A stretch of 64,000 nucleotides of DNA from Opisthocomus hoazin (GCF_030867145.1 NC_134415.1:71701300-71765299), one strand, 5' to 3'. Shown: positions 27,251-39,699, counted from the first letter of the stretch. The notes: generated from the letters alone by a model not told the origin. Translations and numbers: made by a program.

Positions 27251-27861
27251 ACCATTGGTTTGAGAACTTTCACAGTGGTTGGAGTCGTTAAAACTTACAT
27301 TTATGATGTTATTTCATATTAAGGTACCCCTCAATGTGTGCCACGCTTATCAATGCGGTCACACACATTCCAGACATGTTAGAAAATCAAGTTCTTGTAC
27401 CCCTCTGTCCACCATTTACTTTGCAAGCAAAAAGCCACCAAAACACTAGACTGGACCAGTACAGTATGTATCCTTTGCAACCACAGACCTGTTGAACCTG
27501 TCACCTAACTTCTTCCCTGGCGTGAATAGCCCCTGCAGAAAAAAATTAGCCGATTCTGTGCTCTGTGGCAGTATTACATATACTCTTATCCCAGAATGAT
27601 GTTTTACTAAATTAATCCCTGACATCTCTAATGAAGGAAATTCTATAGCCTCTGTGTTGCCTTTCCCTGCACCTAACTTCCTAATGTCGATTAGGACATT
27701 AAATGTAATTTAAATTAAATGTAATTTCCTGCAAATTAACTACTTTTCTACATTTTGGCCTTTTCTCCCTATGGATATGAAGACAAATGGGCCATTTTTT
27801 TTTTCTTTCGCAACTACTTTTAAGCGTTTTAAGAAAGTGTTTTCATGCTATCCATCTTTTC

Positions 27862-28605
27862 CAGATTTAAGCATACCTAGTTCTTGCAAATTTTTCGCAT
27901 GGACCATGTTTTCCAAGCCTCTAAATTTCCAGGTCTGGGGATACTTCTTTAGTTTGCTTACATTTTTCTTACAGTGTGGTGCACAAATCAGGACTAACTG
28001 GAACAACTGCCATGTAGGTCGTCTGTACATTGCTTGAAATAACATTGTGGGTTTGGGTTTTTTTAATGTTTTCTTTTTTCTTTTTTCTTTTTTCAACAGC
28101 ATCATACAAACACTTAATAACCAGATCTTTATTTTTATGTTTTGACACTAACTGTAGTCTAGCACAGTAGTCTGTATTTTATCTGAAAACACTTGATTGA
28201 TTCTTCCCCACAGGAGTTCTTTTGCACTTGTCTGTATTGAATTTCATCTTCTTGATTTCAAGCCACTTCTCAATATCATTTTGACGTCTAATCCTGTCTT
28301 CACAAGTGCTTGTACCCCTCCCAATATGGTTCCACCTGAAATTTTTATAAATGTGCTCTCCTCCATCATCCTTGCTGTTAACAAAAATATTGAAGACAAT
28401 TATTTCCCTAGCCGAGGTCCCAGTGGGATCCCATCTGAAATGTCATCTTAGCTGGTTGATATCTAAATTTCAAACAGAGTTTTAAAGAATGCTGCACACA
28501 ATCTATGATGGCTGCATCTGGACAGTGCTTCCCTGGCCTGCTTACAAACCTTTCACTGGGTGAAAATCTTGCTAAAATCAAGATAAATGTCATTTGTTGC
28601 TTTCT
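27862..28605 (-). mobile_element. Ancient (turtle-type) CR1 ORF2 remnant
   Basis: The right part, 28200-28605, aligns by eye with the reverse complement of an old CR1 reverse transcriptase: TTGCACTTGTCTGTATTGAA, GACGTCTAATCCTGTCTTCA, TGCTTGTACCCCTCCCAATA, GGTCCCAGTGGGATCCCATC and CTAAAATCAAGATAAATG. On the minus strand these correspond to the blocks around [18 protein letters not shown] and FADDTKLGG, now full of stops and indels. The left part, about 27865-27990 (CATACCTAGTTCTTGCAAAT, then CATGGACCATGTTTTCCAAG), corresponds to the downstream ENMTYEERLKEL region. The two parts are in the correct order for one minus-strand copy. They are separated by T-rich sequence and a deletion. Confidence 0.8.
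28069..28094. repeat. (TTTTTTC)n tract
   Basis: TTTTCTTTTTTCTTTTTTC is directly visible. It lies inside the old CR1 remnant and interrupts it. Confidence 0.8.
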
Positions 28606-30159
28606 ACTTACTCACTGTAACAATCAGAATAACTTTATTACAATGTGATCATGTCTTTGGAAGCATGCTAAGTTTATAGGCACAGTATGAAGAATTCACT
28701 ATAGGAATATTGTTGAAAGAAGTGCTAGGCTGGGAGCAAATAAAACCCCTCATACAAATACAAAGATTGCAGCAAAAAGAACGGACATGTCTTTGCTAGA
28801 TGTGTGGTTTGTTGTTCTTTTGCCCAGTTTTCCTTTTTTTTCTCACTCTTGACCTCTGACAAGTCAGGAAATTCCTGTGTCGGATGGAGTGTCCCACTGG
28901 TGTCAACCCATGTCACTTCATGGGTGTTGCTTATATGCATTTGTCCAGATGTGCATTCTTTGTGTACTTCCTAAGACCCTTCAAGCAACTGGTAAATCAT
29001 TATTAGATGGCTGCAGGCATAGATACTCTGTTTTGAAGACATGGCCCAAAAAGTCTTAAGGGTGATTTTAGTGTTGTTTTCAGAAAGCTAAACCAAAGTG
29101 TCAAGAAAAAGATTTCTTTGAGTGAAATGAGTTTGTGTGGGCATGACAGAAAGGTGCATGACGAGTATCTCTGCATGCATTGCACTGTTGCACAGAGTAA
29201 ACACAGAGTATTAACAGGCCAGACTGTCGAGTGACAAATGAGGTGAGCTTGTAGAGACATTTCTATATTCAGCTGACAGTGGAAGTTCCCATGTGCGTAA
29301 CCCAATGATGGTAGGGCAAAGAGTACTACGGTGGCCTTGTTGTAGGCATACAATGGCTTCTTACACGCAACAACAAACTTTGCAAGGTAGGTAAAGGTAG
29401 ATAATAGAAAGTGGACTCCAAAATGTAAGGATTTCAGTAATTTCTTTGTAGTGAGTTTTCTTGATGGTGGCAGTTTCTCAGCAGTGTGAAGCCTGAGGTG
29501 TCCAGACTGTGCTAAAAGCTCCCTGTGGACTCTAAGCTAGTTCCTTAAAGCATGCAAAGTGCTGCCCTTTCTGCAAGCATTTTATCCTGGCTGTGCCTCA
29601 AAGGTCACTAATAGTGTCTCACGACTGATACATTCCTGGCAGCAGTAACACACGTTGAATAAAACAAGGCTCATTAGTGGACTTGCTACAGGGGCTCCCA
29701 TCCTTAACCTCATCCATCAAACACGTTTTTGACCGTTCTATTTTACTTTTGTCTTACGTGTCATTGTTACCAGAAGTGGCTCTTTTGTCACGTTTTGCTT
29801 CAGCAAAAGCACAGGTGCATACACAAACAAACACAGGATCACATTCCTTCAAAATGCTGGATGCTGAAATGCTTATTTTCCTGGCTGGACTGGAGTACAG
29901 TAATAACAGTACTATTTGTTGGTTAAATTTGTTGCAAGAAATTCAGCCAGAGTGTTTTCTTCCTTTGCTGGTGTTAAGGGGCTTCTCAAGCATATGGCTG
30001 TGGTTACAACTGTAACACAAACAGGACATATGGCTCAAAATATGGACATATTTTCTATTACTAAGAACCCACAGGGAGGTGAAGTTTCAGCCTTTACTCA
30101 CAGTCGCAATTTCCGCTATCTCCATTGTACATCAGGACAGGATGAGAGGCATAAATGTG
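28606..30159. other. Unique intronic sequence
   Basis: No exon, repeat or RNA gene was recognised in this stretch. Confidence 0.4.
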
Positions 30160-30822
30160 TGTCCTGGTTTCGGCTGAGGTGGAGTTAATTTTATTCTCAG
30201 TAGCTGCTGTGTTTTGGATTTGGTAAGAGAAGAGTGTTGATAACACTGGTGTTTTCAGTTGTTGCTAAGAAATCAAGGACTTTTTCCAGTTTCCCGTGTT
30301 TGGCTAATGAGCAGGCGTGCAGGAGCTGGAGGGAGCACAGCCAGGCAGCCAGCCCAGGCTGCCCAATGGAAATATTCCATACTGTAGACTGCATGCTTGG
30401 TTTATGAATAGGGGTTGGCCAGGGGGCAGGAATCTTTCTTTCTATTTTCAGTGAGTTCAGATCCTCTCTTATCTGGGAGTTAGAACTTGTCCGGGAGTTC
30501 AGTCTTTTTCAGAAGTTTCACAAATTCTGTGATTTCTGGGTTCCGCAATCACTGCTTAGGGACTGACCATGAATCGATCATTGGGCAGTGAAATTGTTTT
30601 AGATATATTTTGTTTTGCATATGCACTATTGTCAGTATTATCATTAGTATTATTATTACAGTTATTAGTATTTCCTTTGTTACCATGTGAAACTGTCTTT
30701 ATCTCAACCCACGAGTTTTCCCCTTTGTCCATTTCTCTTCTCCATCCCACGAGGCAAAAGGAGAGGGATGAGCGAGTGGCTGTCTAGTGCGTAGTTGCCA
30801 GCTTCCGGGTTAAACCGTAATA
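30160..30822 (+). mobile_element. Solo LTR of an avian endogenous retrovirus
   Basis: The element opens with TGTCCTGGTTTCGGCTGAGG, GGAGTTAATTTTATTCTCAG and TAGCTGCTGTGTTTTGGATT. It passes through GGGAGCACAGCCAGGCAGCC and AACTGTCTTTATCTCAACCC. It ends GGATGAGCGAGTGGCTGTC, then GGGTTAAACCGTAATA. This is the layout of a common avian LTR that normally runs from TGTCCTGGTTTC to GGTTAAACCACGACA. The terminal CA is mutated. No internal gag, pol or env sequence lies on either side, so it is a solo LTR left by LTR-LTR recombination. An ATT-rich microsatellite lies inside at about 30636-30676. A target-site duplication could not be confirmed (flanks AAATG and ATAGG differ). I believe the family is ERVL-like (class III), but this is from memory. 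Confidence 0.85.
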
Positions 30823-32559
30823 ATAGGTTTCTCATTTTTTATTTCTGGAATTTTGTGGTGTATAGAGGGACCATTAAACTGGGGTGCACAAAAAAGACCC
30901 CAGTGGCATGGATGTACATATGGGAGAAGGGACTCTCTAGGAAACTAGCAGCAACAAACAATAAAACTGATGACATTAACAGATGGACAAAGATAAAGGA
31001 AGCAGTGTGGAGTAAAAGCAATAACATCTTCCTGTAGAAATCAAAAGGAAAGATATTAAACAGAACCATAAGACTAGACACTATTGTCCTTATAGAAATT
31101 TTTCTCTGTAAGATACACAGAAGCATTAAGATTCAAGTCCACAACTTATATATATACACATTTCTACGTTCAGTGATTTCACTGAAGCAACGATAATTTA
31201 TATTAGCTTAGGATCTGACCCAAAGAGTCATTTAGGGCATACGTGTACAGAAATGTGACAGACACTATGGCTTTCCTTGAGTTAGAGTAGGCATGCAAAA
31301 ATCTATGCAGACTTGATATGAAAGGATATGGAGTTTAGGAATGGGGAGGTAGATGGGTGACTTTATCTGCAAAGAAAAGTAAAGGGAAAGGTTGGGAAAA
31401 AGCCATGTACTGTGACCTGCAGTATGGATGACTTCTTGACTGCTTTCAAACCCTCTCCTTACTTTGTTCCTTTGCTACTATAGTTTGTTTTGCTGCTTAT
31501 CTCACCCCTACCCTTGATGCATGAGGCCCTGCCTCTCACAGTGGTGAATGTACTGCCAGCACTCAACCCCGCCTTCACCACAGCATCTGCTTCCTGCATG
31601 TGGCTCCTCCTATCAAAGTGAAAATGTCTTTGGTAACAATTCTGTAATGAGAGTGACTTCTCTCACTGATTCCTCCTCTCCTCCTTCTCTTTGTCCATCT
31701 CCCTGATGAAGCAGTTTGGCTCCTCCAGCTTTATTAGTTCCATCCTAAACACCCCCATCACCTCCTCATATGCTTGCCATTTGCACATCATCTCTCCCAT
31801 CTCTTGTTTCAGCAGACTGATAAAGTAGACCTCCTTTCTTCAGTTTGCCAGCATTTTTCACTCCTGCTTTTATGGTTCGTTTCTCTTTCTCTTTTGCTGC
31901 AGTCATGGGAATTTTGTGCTGTGAAACTTCTGCTTGTCACAGTGACAGACTTTTTCTCTCGATCCCTTGTTTTGCACTTCCCTGCCCATACAAATACATG
32001 TAAATTCCTTTCATAAAAAAAAATCAACCCTACCCTTATCCCTTCTTGTCCTGTTCTCTCTTGCTTCCTCTCCTGGTGGTTTCAAACACTTTCTGGAGCT
32101 ACTTTCCTTCATTTCGGTAGAAGATTTTCTGCCATCTTGAGTTCTGTCCCTTGCATGCATGCAGCTGGAGCTGCTGTCAGATCACATCTTCCTGTCCAAA
32201 TTTGGATGCTGGTAAGCCAGCTCACACAGTCCTTCCCATGGTCATCCAGCCACCTTTTGCACAGCCACTGCTCTCTTCTTCCCGAAACCTTTGCTGCGCT
32301 GGCCTCTGCTCACTCCTCTGTACTCACCTTCCTCCTCTCATCATTCCTCTCCTTTCCTGATGGTTCTCCCTCCAACATGCTGTTGGAGTCCCACAAGCAG
32401 TAACCTCCACTTTTTATTTTTCTCCATCTGCTGTAAACTGGGTAGTCCCACTGGCAAATGCAAATTCTGCTGTCGTTGGCTCTCTGAGGTGCCACAGAGT
32501 ACCTGGCTTGTGCTCACTCTGCTCCTTCTGTACAAACGCTAATCTCAGCTTTTCTCTGT
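30823..32559. other. Intronic sequence, pyrimidine-rich from about 31430
   Basis: From about 31430 the plus strand is strongly enriched in C and T, with many TCCTCC and CTTCTC words. It leads directly into the L2-like tail, so part of it may be an older, unrecognisable section of the same LINE. No gene is supported. Short open frames in all phases are a by-product of the composition. Confidence 0.4.
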
Positions 32560-33395
32560 GATATTCACCCATGGATAATTAAACATCAATTCCAGTTTAG
32601 CATGGCTAAAACCAGAACTCTTACCCACTCCTCCCTAACCTTCTGTGCTACCTCTCACAGTGAACGATGGCACTTTTATCCTCAAGTCTGCCTGTCACTT
32701 GATGATATAAGTTAGATGTCAACTTTGATTTGGGCTGTACACCATTTAATTTCCAAAGATTATTTTTGCATATTCAAGAAGAAGACGTTTGTATCTGTTG
32801 ACACAGGTAGAACATTTGCCCAGGGCTCTCAGTGTCAAACACCACATTTGTACCTTTTTTTTAAACTCACCAAATGTGCGGTTAAGGAGATGAAAGCTGC
32901 AGGACTCATCTCTTTGGCTAGATTACTCCTCTGCATCCTGCTACTGATTTCATCTTCCATATCACACCAAGTAGAAGCTAAATCTTTTTACATTTAAAAC
33001 TTTTTTTTGTGGAGACTCCACATCAATCTCTTCTCCTGCCATTCCTAAAAGCTAAATTCTGTTCCCATGCTGCCAGCTTGACCTCCATACTTGTAAAATT
33101 TCCAAACACGTTGTCTCCTTGTCAGAACTTTTTCAAAAACAGTTCTCTCACTATTTTCGCTAAAACTCTTGTTTGCTTCGTTGGCAATGAGTAGGTTGCC
33201 AATGCCCTTACATTCCTGTCTACCACAGTGAACAATATTTGCTTATAGTTTCTTTGTACTCACTTTCTGCCTGTACCTGCCTGTCGTCTAATACCTAGAT
33301 TGCAAGCTCCAAGAAACAGGGCTGTCATTCATGTCTGTACAGTGCTTGGAATCATGGTAGTCCTTAAATATGTTCATGAAACTACAGCACCAAAA
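32560..33395 (+). mobile_element. L2-like ancient LINE 3' end
   Basis: AAAACCAGAACTCTTACCCA, CTCCTCCC and GATGTCAACTTTGA resemble the C-rich end of L2 ORF2 (consensus AAAACTGAACTCCTCATCTT and later GTCATCTTTGACTC). The last 120 bases, TAGATTGCAAGCTCCAAGAA, CAGGGCTGTCATTCATGTC and TGTACAGTGCTTGGAATCAT, follow the L2 tail pattern (TAGATTGTAAGCTCC, GGGCAGGGACTGTC, TACAGTGCT). The copy is very diverged. The match is by recall, and an L3/CR1-type relative is possible. Confidence 0.55.
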
Positions 33396-36300
33396 TAGTA
33401 TTGAAAATTTACAGCTACCTATGAGAAAGATGGTACCTTTTAAAAAGTGCTAATGACTAGGGAAGCGTATGCGCATGTGCAAATGGATGCTTCTTGCACG
33501 TGTACATCATGACTGAACGTATTTCCCACGGGGTATAGCAGGGAGAGAACACGTGGTGTACATTTGCTACATCTGACATGTGAGGTCTTCACTTATGTAC
33601 ACTGGCTCCGGAGATGCAAGACTTGGCCCCCCGGACTCAGGCCTTGGAGGTGCAGTAATCAAGCTTCACTGCTACTGCAAGGCCCTCCACTGCACATGTA
33701 GCTGGGAGGAAGGAGAGGAGGCAAATGAACTACAGCTAGTAACATCACTGGAGGCACTGTTGGTGCAGAAGTGAGTATGTGAGGCAAGAGAGAGCAGTGC
33801 ACAAATGCTGGTAGCTAAAAATGGGCAAAAAATGGAGGGGAGTTAAATTAGGCTTGGTTTAAATAACTTTGGAAATGACATACGGGGAAAAAATATAAAA
33901 GAACATACGGGGACACCCTTGCTCCTGCAGCTTTGCCAGTATGCTGCTACCCGCCTTGCTGTGTGGTGAAGACGTTTCCAAACACTTTGGTGCCGCTGCT
34001 TTTTTATGCTGTGAGCGTGGCCTGGTGGCTGTTCCATAATACAGCACACAGGAGGAGGTTTTCTCGGGTACAATCTCAATGAAGTTTGTTTACAATAATA
34101 ATCAAACGTTATTGGTCTTTGTGCTGAGTGCGCAGCGATTTAGACTCGCAAAACGGGATGGAGCCAAGCCCCAGCAAAGCAGGGGGAAGGAGGGCATTTG
34201 CCAACACGTGAGGCTGTGCCCTTCCTGCCGGCACAGGAGGGGTCAGAAACCCCGCAAGGCCTTGGACACTTGGTCCGGTTCTTGCGGTGCAATGAACTGC
34301 ATTTCTGCCAAACAGCCAGTAACTGCCAGTGAGTGGTCTTAGCTCACCCGTTTGCATGGTGAAACTAAAACCTCAGATTTTTAAACTGTAACCTCATGAC
34401 ATTTCTGAGCCCTGCAATGTCGACAGGAGCAGCAAAGTGAAACTTCTACACAAATTTCGGAAGAGTTTCTCAGCTCAGATTTTGCCCCACTGCCATTATT
34501 TCCATGCTGTTTATTTTTCTAATAGTAAAAAAAGAATTTTTTTTTTTTTTTTTTTTTCTTTTTTGCTTCACAGGGGCTTTTCCTCCAGATTTTTCTCCTC
34601 TTATCATGTTTCTTGTCAGATAAGGGCTGCATCATCTTCTTCTGTCTCCTGGCCAATTCTTTGATCAGCTCTGCTGAGATATGATGTAGGGCTGGCGAGG
34701 GACGCAGGTTTGTGAGAGCTGATAAGTACCACCCGGTGTCACCACCCTTACAGAGGTACCAGCAGGGTTCTCAACCCGATGATGCTCCCTAATTAGGACC
34801 AAGAAAGGATGGAGATATTCCACTCAAGGTGAGCCCAGCTCATGGCTGTACCCAGCAGAAAGCACCAGGATGAATGACGCCGAGTCCAGAAATTAGAGAA
34901 GATAAAATGCACGTCAGACTCCCAGGTAGAGAAGGGATCTGATCAGTGGCAGAGCCTCAGGGCAGGGTGCGAGGAAGACTATGCTCTGGACCAATGACTC
35001 AGCAAGGCAGGGCTGGCCAGCAGCAGGAACCTTGTCAGAGAGGTGGGAACTGAAGTTGTGACTGAGCAGAAAGGAGCCAGGAAGAAAGCAGCCAGGAGTA
35101 GTGAAGTGAGGGCTGGGAGGCAGGGGGCAGAGGCAGGACCTGAAGACAGAAAAAGGGACCAGCGACAGGGCAGGCAAGAAGAAGAGCCAGAGGCCAGGAG
35201 CAAATGGCTGCAGTATAGCTGCAGCAATGAGGTGTACTGGACTGACACAGTCAGTGCTGACTTTTGTACCCGAGAAACGCAGCAAGCCACCTGCCAAGCT
35301 TATACACCTGGAAATCAGGTTTCAGTCAGGTAGGTTGCCACTTGACCCCTGCAAGGCTTTCAAGGCTTGTCCAAGTTTGCACTGGGACTTGTCCAACGCT
35401 CAGTGCAGTCTGTAAAAGACCTCCACTCAACTATAAGAACATTAATAGTCTGCAGAACATACTATTTTGCTAAACTGGACACTGCTGGATAATAGCCATT
35501 TGCTTTCAAATTTTCTTGCTTGAGTACTGAGCAAAAAATAAAGCCCTGAAATAGTTCTTGACTGACAAATCATTCTAAGAATGAAAGAAAATATGGGGAG
35601 GGCTGAATTATCATAAAGGTTATCAAATGAATACTTAGGAAAAATTGTTCTTAGCCAGATCATTGCTAGCGGCAAGCCATAAAGAGAGGAAAAAAGAAAA
35701 AAGGAAGAAAAAGAATACGCCTGGGGCAGTGGCCTCCAAGTGTGACCACCACACTAATAAATTAGAATAAGAGTCATTAGTAGGTGCAACAAAGTGGAGA
35801 ATTAAGGCCAAAATCTGTGAAAGTTAACAATCCAATGCTAATGAAGACCTATCGAGATATTTAAAAGGAAAAGTAATAAGGAAAACTTTAACAGAAGGCA
35901 TGCTGATAAAAATAATTTAGTATAAAGCTATGTCCCAGGCATGCAGAAATCTGCGAGGAGCTCACGTTGGCTCTCGCAGCAGGGCAGACACTAAGGCTGT
36001 GGGCAGATGTCCTTTGCAGGGCCACTGGAAATGATTAATGAGTCTAGTCCACCCACAGCAGCTCATCAGCGTTCCTCTCTGAGACATTGCTGTCCTACAA
36101 TCCAGACGGAGCTTGGCTGGGCAGGACCTGCTCTGGTATGCACGGCCATTTTTGGTTGAACCCCCGAGGAGGCAGCCAGTCGCCCGCGGGGGCTGAGCAA
36201 CCGGAGTGGGGAACGGGTCTGGCAGCCCCACACGGTTGCCTGTGGTCTGCTCCTCCACCTGCCCTCCCTGCACCAGCGGGAAGGAGGAGATGCTCCCCAG

Positions 36301-36840
36301 GGCACAGCATCTTCCTCCAAAGCCTGCTCTCCACTGTCAGCGCAAAGTACCAATAAACGACTCGCATCAAAATGAAATCTTTCACCGGCATCATAACAAA
36401 ACACAAAGGTCCACCTGAAACCACTTTCCATGCAATTTTCAGCTTGTGAAGAGTCTCAGATTTTACTAATTTTTCCTGATTTTGAGTATGAGTTTTGTTT
36501 ATTTTTAAATGTCAAAACATTTCCATGGCCAGGAAGACTGCATCCTATTCAGCTGCAGCAACAACCTGAGCATCTCTTCAAATCGTCTGCGGCTCTTGTT
36601 GTCAGAACTGTCACTAGTCGCTGCCTGATTTCTGCTACCGGTTTCACGCAGCTGTGTGGGACATTGTTGCATGATCTGGACTTCTTTGTGTTCCTCTCCT
36701 GAAACAATTCATTCATGACTAGTAATATTTTGAAAACATTTTTGGTATGAAATGTGTCTTTCTTTGTAAAAGAGATGTTAACTGTTCAGTCCCTTTTCAG
36801 ATGTGTGGATCTTTTCCAATACTGCTGCATCTTGTCTTCA
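33396..36840. other. Intronic sequence with a purine-rich and a GC-rich patch
   Basis: A T21 homopolymer lies at 34537-34557. At about 35040-35200 the plus strand is purine-rich (AGGAGCCAGGAAGAAAGC, GAGGGCTGGGAGGCAGGGGG). At about 36070-36360 the sequence is GC-rich with modest CpG content and is open in several frames on both strands. I see no protein family or clean splice frame in any of these. Confidence 0.4.
34537..34557. repeat. Poly(T), 21 bases
   Basis: This is an uninterrupted T homopolymer. It could be the poly(A) end of a minus-strand insertion, but no element is recognisable beside it. Confidence 0.9.
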
Positions 36841-37666
36841 GTGAAAATGTAAAACATCAGTGGTGAATGGTTTAAAAAAATGATGCAAGGTAAGTGCATC
36901 CCCGCAGCTGTTACAATGCATTGATTTCATTAAGCAGTATCCCATTGTGATGAGCTGCTGGAATGGAAATGTTATTTCCTTTAAGCTCTACATCATGTTA
37001 TTTAGACATTTTTTAAACTAGAGGTTGACAATCCCCACAGGAGGTGGTGATGGATGCAAGGGGAGTGGCAGTGAAGACAGTGAGGAAGAAGAGCAATTAT
37101 CATAGGTGGAGCCAGCAACACCACCATTTTCTCCTGTGTGATTTTCTTTATGTGTTTGCATCATACCACAGCCCTGTCTCCCAGGGATTCCTCAAACATC
37201 AACTTCATTACTTATGAAGGCAGCAATCCATAACCAATTTTCTTTTCATGTCAAGCTTGTTCATGTATAAACTCAGCCCTTTTGTTAGAAACATTTGCAA
37301 TTAATCCCACAAACAAAGAAAATGTAAATCGTACAGTCTACCCTCAGCAACCCTTCTGACTCAAGGCCCTGACCGCCTTCTATTATACACTAAAATGGAA
37401 TGAAATTCCCACTTTGAGTCTAACCTAATTTTATAGTGATAATAGGCATGGATTCCCAGAAGCATTCTATGCATCTAGATAGTAACATCCTAATTTCCTT
37501 TCCTGGTAAATGTTTTAAATAAGATTTTAGCACCAAAGGAAATTAACCTTTAAATTAATTGTAATTATAAAATGCCATCACTGATTTTGTCTTCAGACTA
37601 ATTACTTGGTATTATTTAAACAAACTGCACCTCCTTTGAGCTTTGAGTTTTTTTCTCTCTCTGCAG

Positions 37667-37901
37667 TGCAGTGCCAAATGATCACAGACCAGGCTGTGTA
37701 ACGTCTGCCAAGCCCTGTGACACCTTGGACTGCTCAGGTCCATTTGCATCTCACACGCAGCCGGTCTCAGCTGCCATATCTTCCCGTCATAGACTTTCTC
37801 CCCTGTGCTTCAGCCTCGCACTCCGCAGCTCAGACATTTTTGGCCTGTGCTTTCTAACCAGCAAGCAAGCCTTGTGGGATGCAGAGTGCCTGTGCTCTGC
37901 A
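37667..37901 (+). ncRNA. Possible exon of an antisense transcript
   Basis: A strong acceptor (TTTTTTTCTCTCTCTGCAG) precedes about 235 bases that end at CACCG|GTGAGA, a good donor. One frame is open throughout, but its composition (Ser, Cys and Pro rich) suggests no family. Joined to the next candidate exon at 38440, that frame would hit TAG at once, so a non-coding or UTR exon is more likely than coding. It lies antisense to NKAIN2. Confidence 0.3.
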
Positions 37902-38439
37902 CCGGTGAGAATGAGATGCTCAACACCAGCCTGCTGCTCTGTGAAAGGTCCCCTTCAAGACAGGACGTGACTGGAAATAACGACACAGGGAGCAGCTATT
38001 GATATGTGCAAAAGGTTGATGCTGTACAGGCATCTCAGGGAATTTCCTAAATGTTCCTGGTGGCACTGAGGCTCTGCAAGACAGCTCTCTTTAGGATGAC
38101 AAGCAGGAGGCAGTACCATGGGATTTCAAAGGCTTCTCTTCCTCTACGTTTCCATCGGCATCCTGACAGCATCCCGTTTACCTCCCTTTGGTTTACTTAG
38201 TTCACGTAGCATTCACCGCACTAAATGAAACAAGTAAATGGAAAAAGCTTTTAATTTAGCCACAGGCTGTAAATTGGAGAGTGCAGCTGAGCAAAAACAA
38301 GCTGTAGCTTCAGCTTTTGTAGCCTGTTCATTGAATTCTCATTCATGAATGACCTGTTCAACAGTTGGAGAACAACTGTGTTTTAAATATTGGCTTGTAT
38401 TTTTTCCTATGCTTGTTTGCTCCTGCTTTTCCTCTGCAG

Positions 38440-38625
38440 ACTGCCTAGGCTGTCCTTAGCATTAACCGAACAAGTCAGACCAGTGATTCACCCTGTTGTG
38501 AGAGAGAGATGTCTACTACAGATGGGGCAAATTGCGCTTTGGAGTTACATCCCTGCCTCCACTGACTGTGGTGGCAATCTTGATTGTTAGTTTAAACTGC
38601 AGGCCTAATTACATGCAGCTGTAGG
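38440..38625 (+). ncRNA. Possible exon of an antisense transcript
   Basis: An excellent acceptor (GCTCCTGCTTTTCCTCTGCAG) and an excellent donor (GCTGTAG|GTAAGTG) bound about 186 bases. One frame stays open for about 50 codons and then stops 36 bases before the donor, so an internal coding exon is unlikely. Together with the candidate at 37667-37901 it suggests a spliced plus-strand RNA antisense to NKAIN2. No transcript evidence is available here. Confidence 0.35.
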
Positions 38626-39699
38626 TAAGTGATGTGAATACTATCCTTGACTTTTTGAGACATCAACGAGGGGCCCAAAAATGCAAATGTGTTTCTCCTC
38701 ATGATATTGCTATTCCTTTGTAACAGATTCCGCTTCTATTATATCGATGATATAAAGGGTTTGAAGATGCAGAACCCCACTCCCACCTACAAAAAAATGA
38801 TCACAAGTTCTGCAATGTTCTCACATAGGCTGGGGGAGGCAGTTCATGATGGTCTATAAAACCTGTGGTAAAATGGAAAAGATGAAGATGGAATGAACAC
38901 TGTTTTCCAGAGAAAGATGCAGGACACATTACACAAATGGTAGGTGCAAAACTAACAAAATGGATAGCTGAGGTGTTGGAACTCCTCTCAGGAGGCTATG
39001 TTTGATAAAAATGTTCTTAGTTCAAACATGGGAATAAAATTTCAGGAAGAAAAGATCATTGTGGGTGATGAAATACAATGAAACCTCTTCCAGCTAAAGA
39101 AGTCCCTGAACTGCAAATTACAGTCAGGGCTTTTGGAGAAGCACAAACTTGCTCTCTTCTTACATGCCTACATGGCAAATAGATATGGATATAAGCATCA
39201 GATGTTCGTTATTTGGGCTGGATAGACCAGATACCTCCTGTCCTGTGCTGTGCAACACGAGTGTAACAGGTATGGCTGTGCTGGCAGGGCTGCAGCCCAT
39301 GCTGCAGCTGCGGAGTCACCTTCCAATGGGGGGTGAAGAGACCTGCCAGGCCAGCTGGGACAACAGCCTCCAGAGATGTGCTCAAGCCCAGCCTCAATGC
39401 AGAAGAATGGTTGAGGTCGTCTTCTGCTGTATCCCTCAGCCTTAGCTTCTGCTTCCTTTCTATCTTTCTCCTGTCCTGGTAGTCTCAGAATTTACAGCCA
39501 TATTAATCAGAAAATGGAAAGGGGAATAAAGTAGCAGAATTAATAGCCAAACATTTGCTACCGGTTTCTCTTTGTCTATGTTTTAGACATTTTAAAGCAG
39601 GGATGAAAGCTGAGGTACTATTTCTCTGTAATGTCTCGCTAAGCAGATTGTGAAAATCATTTGGCACAGAAATCAAGTGACACCTGAGCATATTCTGCA

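Noticed and set aside
34914..35297. 127-codon minus-strand open frame
   Set aside because: It lies opposite a purine-rich tract, its composition is Leu/Ser/Pro/Phe rich as expected from CT-rich DNA, other frames are open too, and no splice frame or family is seen.
36066..36431. Several overlapping open frames on both strands
   Set aside because: The GC-rich stretch has few stop codons in any frame. No frame shows a domain, and the frames disagree on any exon boundary.
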